Assembly (NCBI GenBank): GCA_937926555.1
Contig: CALAZX010000133.1
Span: 1-6,841, forward strand
Direction of reading: 5' to 3'
DNA: 6,841 nucleotides
DNA from: an uncultured Negativicutes bacterium
Lineage (GTDB): Bacteria; Bacillota; Negativicutes; Acidaminococcales; Acidaminococcaceae
Below the pieces are notes generated by a model, which was given only the letters and a program-made list of their open reading frames with translations, did no database searches and was not told where the DNA came from. The position numbers were made by a program, and so were the translations under genes. This document shows, one piece after another, positions 5,762 through 6,841 of the stretch. Numbering within the stretch: position 1 is the stretch's first letter; each line of letters starts with the position of its first letter.

Positions 5762-6718
5762 TTATTTGATCTCAGCCGCTTTTTCCAGGAAACCGCGGAG
5801 AATATCGCAGGATTTGGCGAATTTCTCATTCTCTTCCGGAGTCAGTTCCATCTCCAGAATCTGTTCCACGCCGTTTTTGCCAATGACACAGGGAACGCCT
5901 GCGGCAACGTCTTTCTGACCGTATTCGCCGTTCAGGGCGGTGGAGCAGGGCCATACCAGTTTCTGGTCATGGAAGATGGCGGAGATCAGCATGCCTGCAA
6001 CGTTGGCGATGCCGAACTCGGTGCAGCCTTTGTTGTCCACTTCGAAGTCGCCGGCCTTCTTCACCTGGGTCTGCAAGTCTTCCAGGTCCAGTTTCTTCAG
6101 CTCGGGGTTCTCCTCTCTCATCTGGAGGAAGGGGATGCCCTGGATGAAGATGCGGGACCAGACAACGAAGCTGGAGTTGCCGTGCTCACCCATGCAGAAG
6201 CCGGAGATAGAGCTTCTCCTGAAGCCGGTCTCGCGGGCCAGCACGCGGAGCAGACGGTAGGTCTCCAGGCTGGTGCCGGTGCAGAAGCAGCGGTGGGGAT
6301 CCCAGCCCATGCGGCGGCGGATATGTTCGCAGATGATGTCCGCGGGGTTGGAGATGCTGATCATGATGCCTTTGAAATCCACAGTCTTCAGGTGACCGAT
6401 CACTTCGTCGGCCATCCGGATGGAGTCGGCGAACATGTCCAGGCGGGTCTCGCCGGGACGGCGGCTGCGGCCGAACGCCATCACCAGGATGTCGGCGTCG
6501 TTCAGGTCTTCATAGGTGCCTTCGCGCACCACGGTATCCTGTCCGCAGAGGGCTCCGGATACGGCGTCGTCCAGGTCAAGCGCCTGTCCGGCGGCTTTGC
6601 CGGGGATGATATCGATGAGGGCGATCTCGTCCGCCTCACCGGACTGGACCAGGTTCAGCGCGACGTGCGAGCCCACATGGCCGGCACCGACAATAACTAC
6701 TTTACGGGTTTTAAACAT
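5762..6718 (-). CDS. NAD-dependent L-lactate/malate dehydrogenase family (2-hydroxyacid dehydrogenase)
   Basis: A cytoplasmic 318-aa enzyme of the LDH/MDH superfamily, normal length, interconverting a 2-oxoacid and an L-2-hydroxyacid with NAD(H). The Rossmann motif is VGAGHVGS (10-17), with D36 ending strand 2 (NAD preference). Conserved residues are R92 in PGETRLD, N124 in ISNPAD, R155, the catalytic H179 in GEHGNS and T233 in KGCTEFGIA. Two positions are odd. R86 sits where lactate dehydrogenases have Gln102 and malate dehydrogenases have Arg. E152 (GTSLETYR) replaces the Asp168 that normally partners the catalytic His. GEHGNSSFVVWS also resembles L-2-hydroxyisocaproate dehydrogenase. Lactate, malate/oxaloacetate or a branched substrate are all possible, so I give no gene symbol. 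ATG 6718 follows GAGGAAGGAGG with about 10 nt spacing. It has its own promoter at 6751 and ends at the hairpin at 5693. Confidence 0.88.
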   Translation of the reverse strand: MFKTRKVVIVGAGHVGSHVALNLVQSGEADEIALIDIIPGKAAGQALDLDDAVSGALCGQDTVVREGTYEDLNDADILVMAFGRSRRPGETRLDMFADSIRMADEVIGHLKTVDFKGIMISISNPADIICEHIRRRMGWDPHRCFCTGTSLETYRLLRVLARETGFRRSSISGFCMGEHGNSSFVVWSRIFIQGIPFLQMREENPELKKLDLEDLQTQVKKAGDFEVDNKGCTEFGIANVAGMLISAIFHDQKLVWPCSTALNGEYGQKDVAAGVPCVIGKNGVEQILEMELTPEENEKFAKSCDILRGFLEKAAEIK

Positions 6719-6740
6719 AAAGATGAAGCCTCCTTCCTCA

Positions 6741-6757
6741 ATATACCTTTAGTATAT
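6741..6757. promoter_or_regulatory. Inverted repeat overlapping the dehydrogenase -10 box; candidate operator
   Basis: ATATAC (6741-6746) and GTATAT (6752-6757) are perfect 6-bp arms around CTTTA. The dyad covers the -10 box and the predicted transcription start, a position where a bound repressor would block RNA polymerase. It does not look like the Rex consensus. The A/T-rich arms keep confidence low. Confidence 0.4.
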
Positions 6758-6779
6758 CTTGAAGCTAGGTGTTGAGCAA
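6751..6779 (-). promoter_or_regulatory. Sigma70-type promoter of the dehydrogenase
   Basis: On the minus strand TTGCTC (6779-6774) and TATACT (6756-6751) are separated by exactly 17 bp. The -10 matches consensus at 5 of 6 positions and equals that of the exported-protein gene. The -35 is weak (3 of 6). The start would be near 6744, giving a leader of about 26 nt. Confidence 0.5.
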
Positions 6780-6789
6780 GGAGAATCGC

Positions 6790-6841
6790 TCAGAAACATT
6801 TTTTGAACCGCTCGTCCAGAGGGTCGCCGCCGTACTTGTTG
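6790..6841 (-). CDS. C-terminal fragment of an unidentified protein, cut by the window edge
   Basis: Read on the minus strand from the window edge, the frame gives NKYGGDPLDERFKKCF and then TGA (6792-6790). This has the character of a real hydrophilic protein C-terminus. The gene is on the same strand as the dehydrogenase, with 71 bp between its stop and the dehydrogenase start. No terminator lies between them, so read-through is possible in addition to the dehydrogenase's own promoter. The fragment is too short to assign a family. Confidence 0.45.
   Translation of the reverse strand, partial: NKYGGDPLDERFKKCF

Overview
The window reads as a GC-rich chromosomal stretch of a Firmicute-type bacterium. 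Strong AGGAGG-class ribosome binding sites, sigma70-like promoters with 17-bp spacers, hairpin-plus-T terminators and the mix of genes fit an anaerobic amino-acid or organic-acid fermenter. A Negativicutes relative such as Acidaminococcus is my guess; it comes from overall impression, not from a marker gene.

Layout, left to right. Bases 1-150 are an extreme G/C low-complexity run that looks like a sequencing or contig-end artefact. It truncates a small exported protein on the minus strand (start at 486) that has its own good promoter. A roughly 300-bp divergent intergenic region (487-787) follows, with a 10-bp inverted repeat, a promoter and a leader hairpin, and leads to a MatC-like dicarboxylate/malonate-type permease (788-2038, +) that ends at a strong terminator. 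The next gap (2039-2384) holds that terminator, a second inverted repeat, a promoter and a CCCGGG-centred palindrome. They precede a peptidase C26 / gamma-glutamyl-GABA hydrolase-like amidotransferase (2385-3119, +). An unusual A-rich nested tandem repeat separates it from an APC-family amino acid permease (3325-4668, +), which also ends at a strong terminator. A DUF1835-like protein (about 4901-5575, +) has its own promoter. It converges on a lactate/malate dehydrogenase family gene (5762-6718, -) across a shared bidirectional hairpin. The last 52 bases hold the C-terminus of another minus-strand gene.

How the genes may work together: the hydrolase and the permease are plausibly one transcription unit, since no terminator lies between them. 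They could jointly handle gamma-glutamyl compounds or amino acids. The MatC-like permease and the 2-hydroxyacid dehydrogenase fit organic-acid metabolism. No mobile element, CRISPR array, tRNA or rRNA was seen. The observations most worth a second look are the dehydrogenase's atypical active site (Arg at the lactate/malate selectivity position, Glu for the catalytic Asp), the nested repeat before the amino acid permease, and the dyads placed on or beside three of the promoters.
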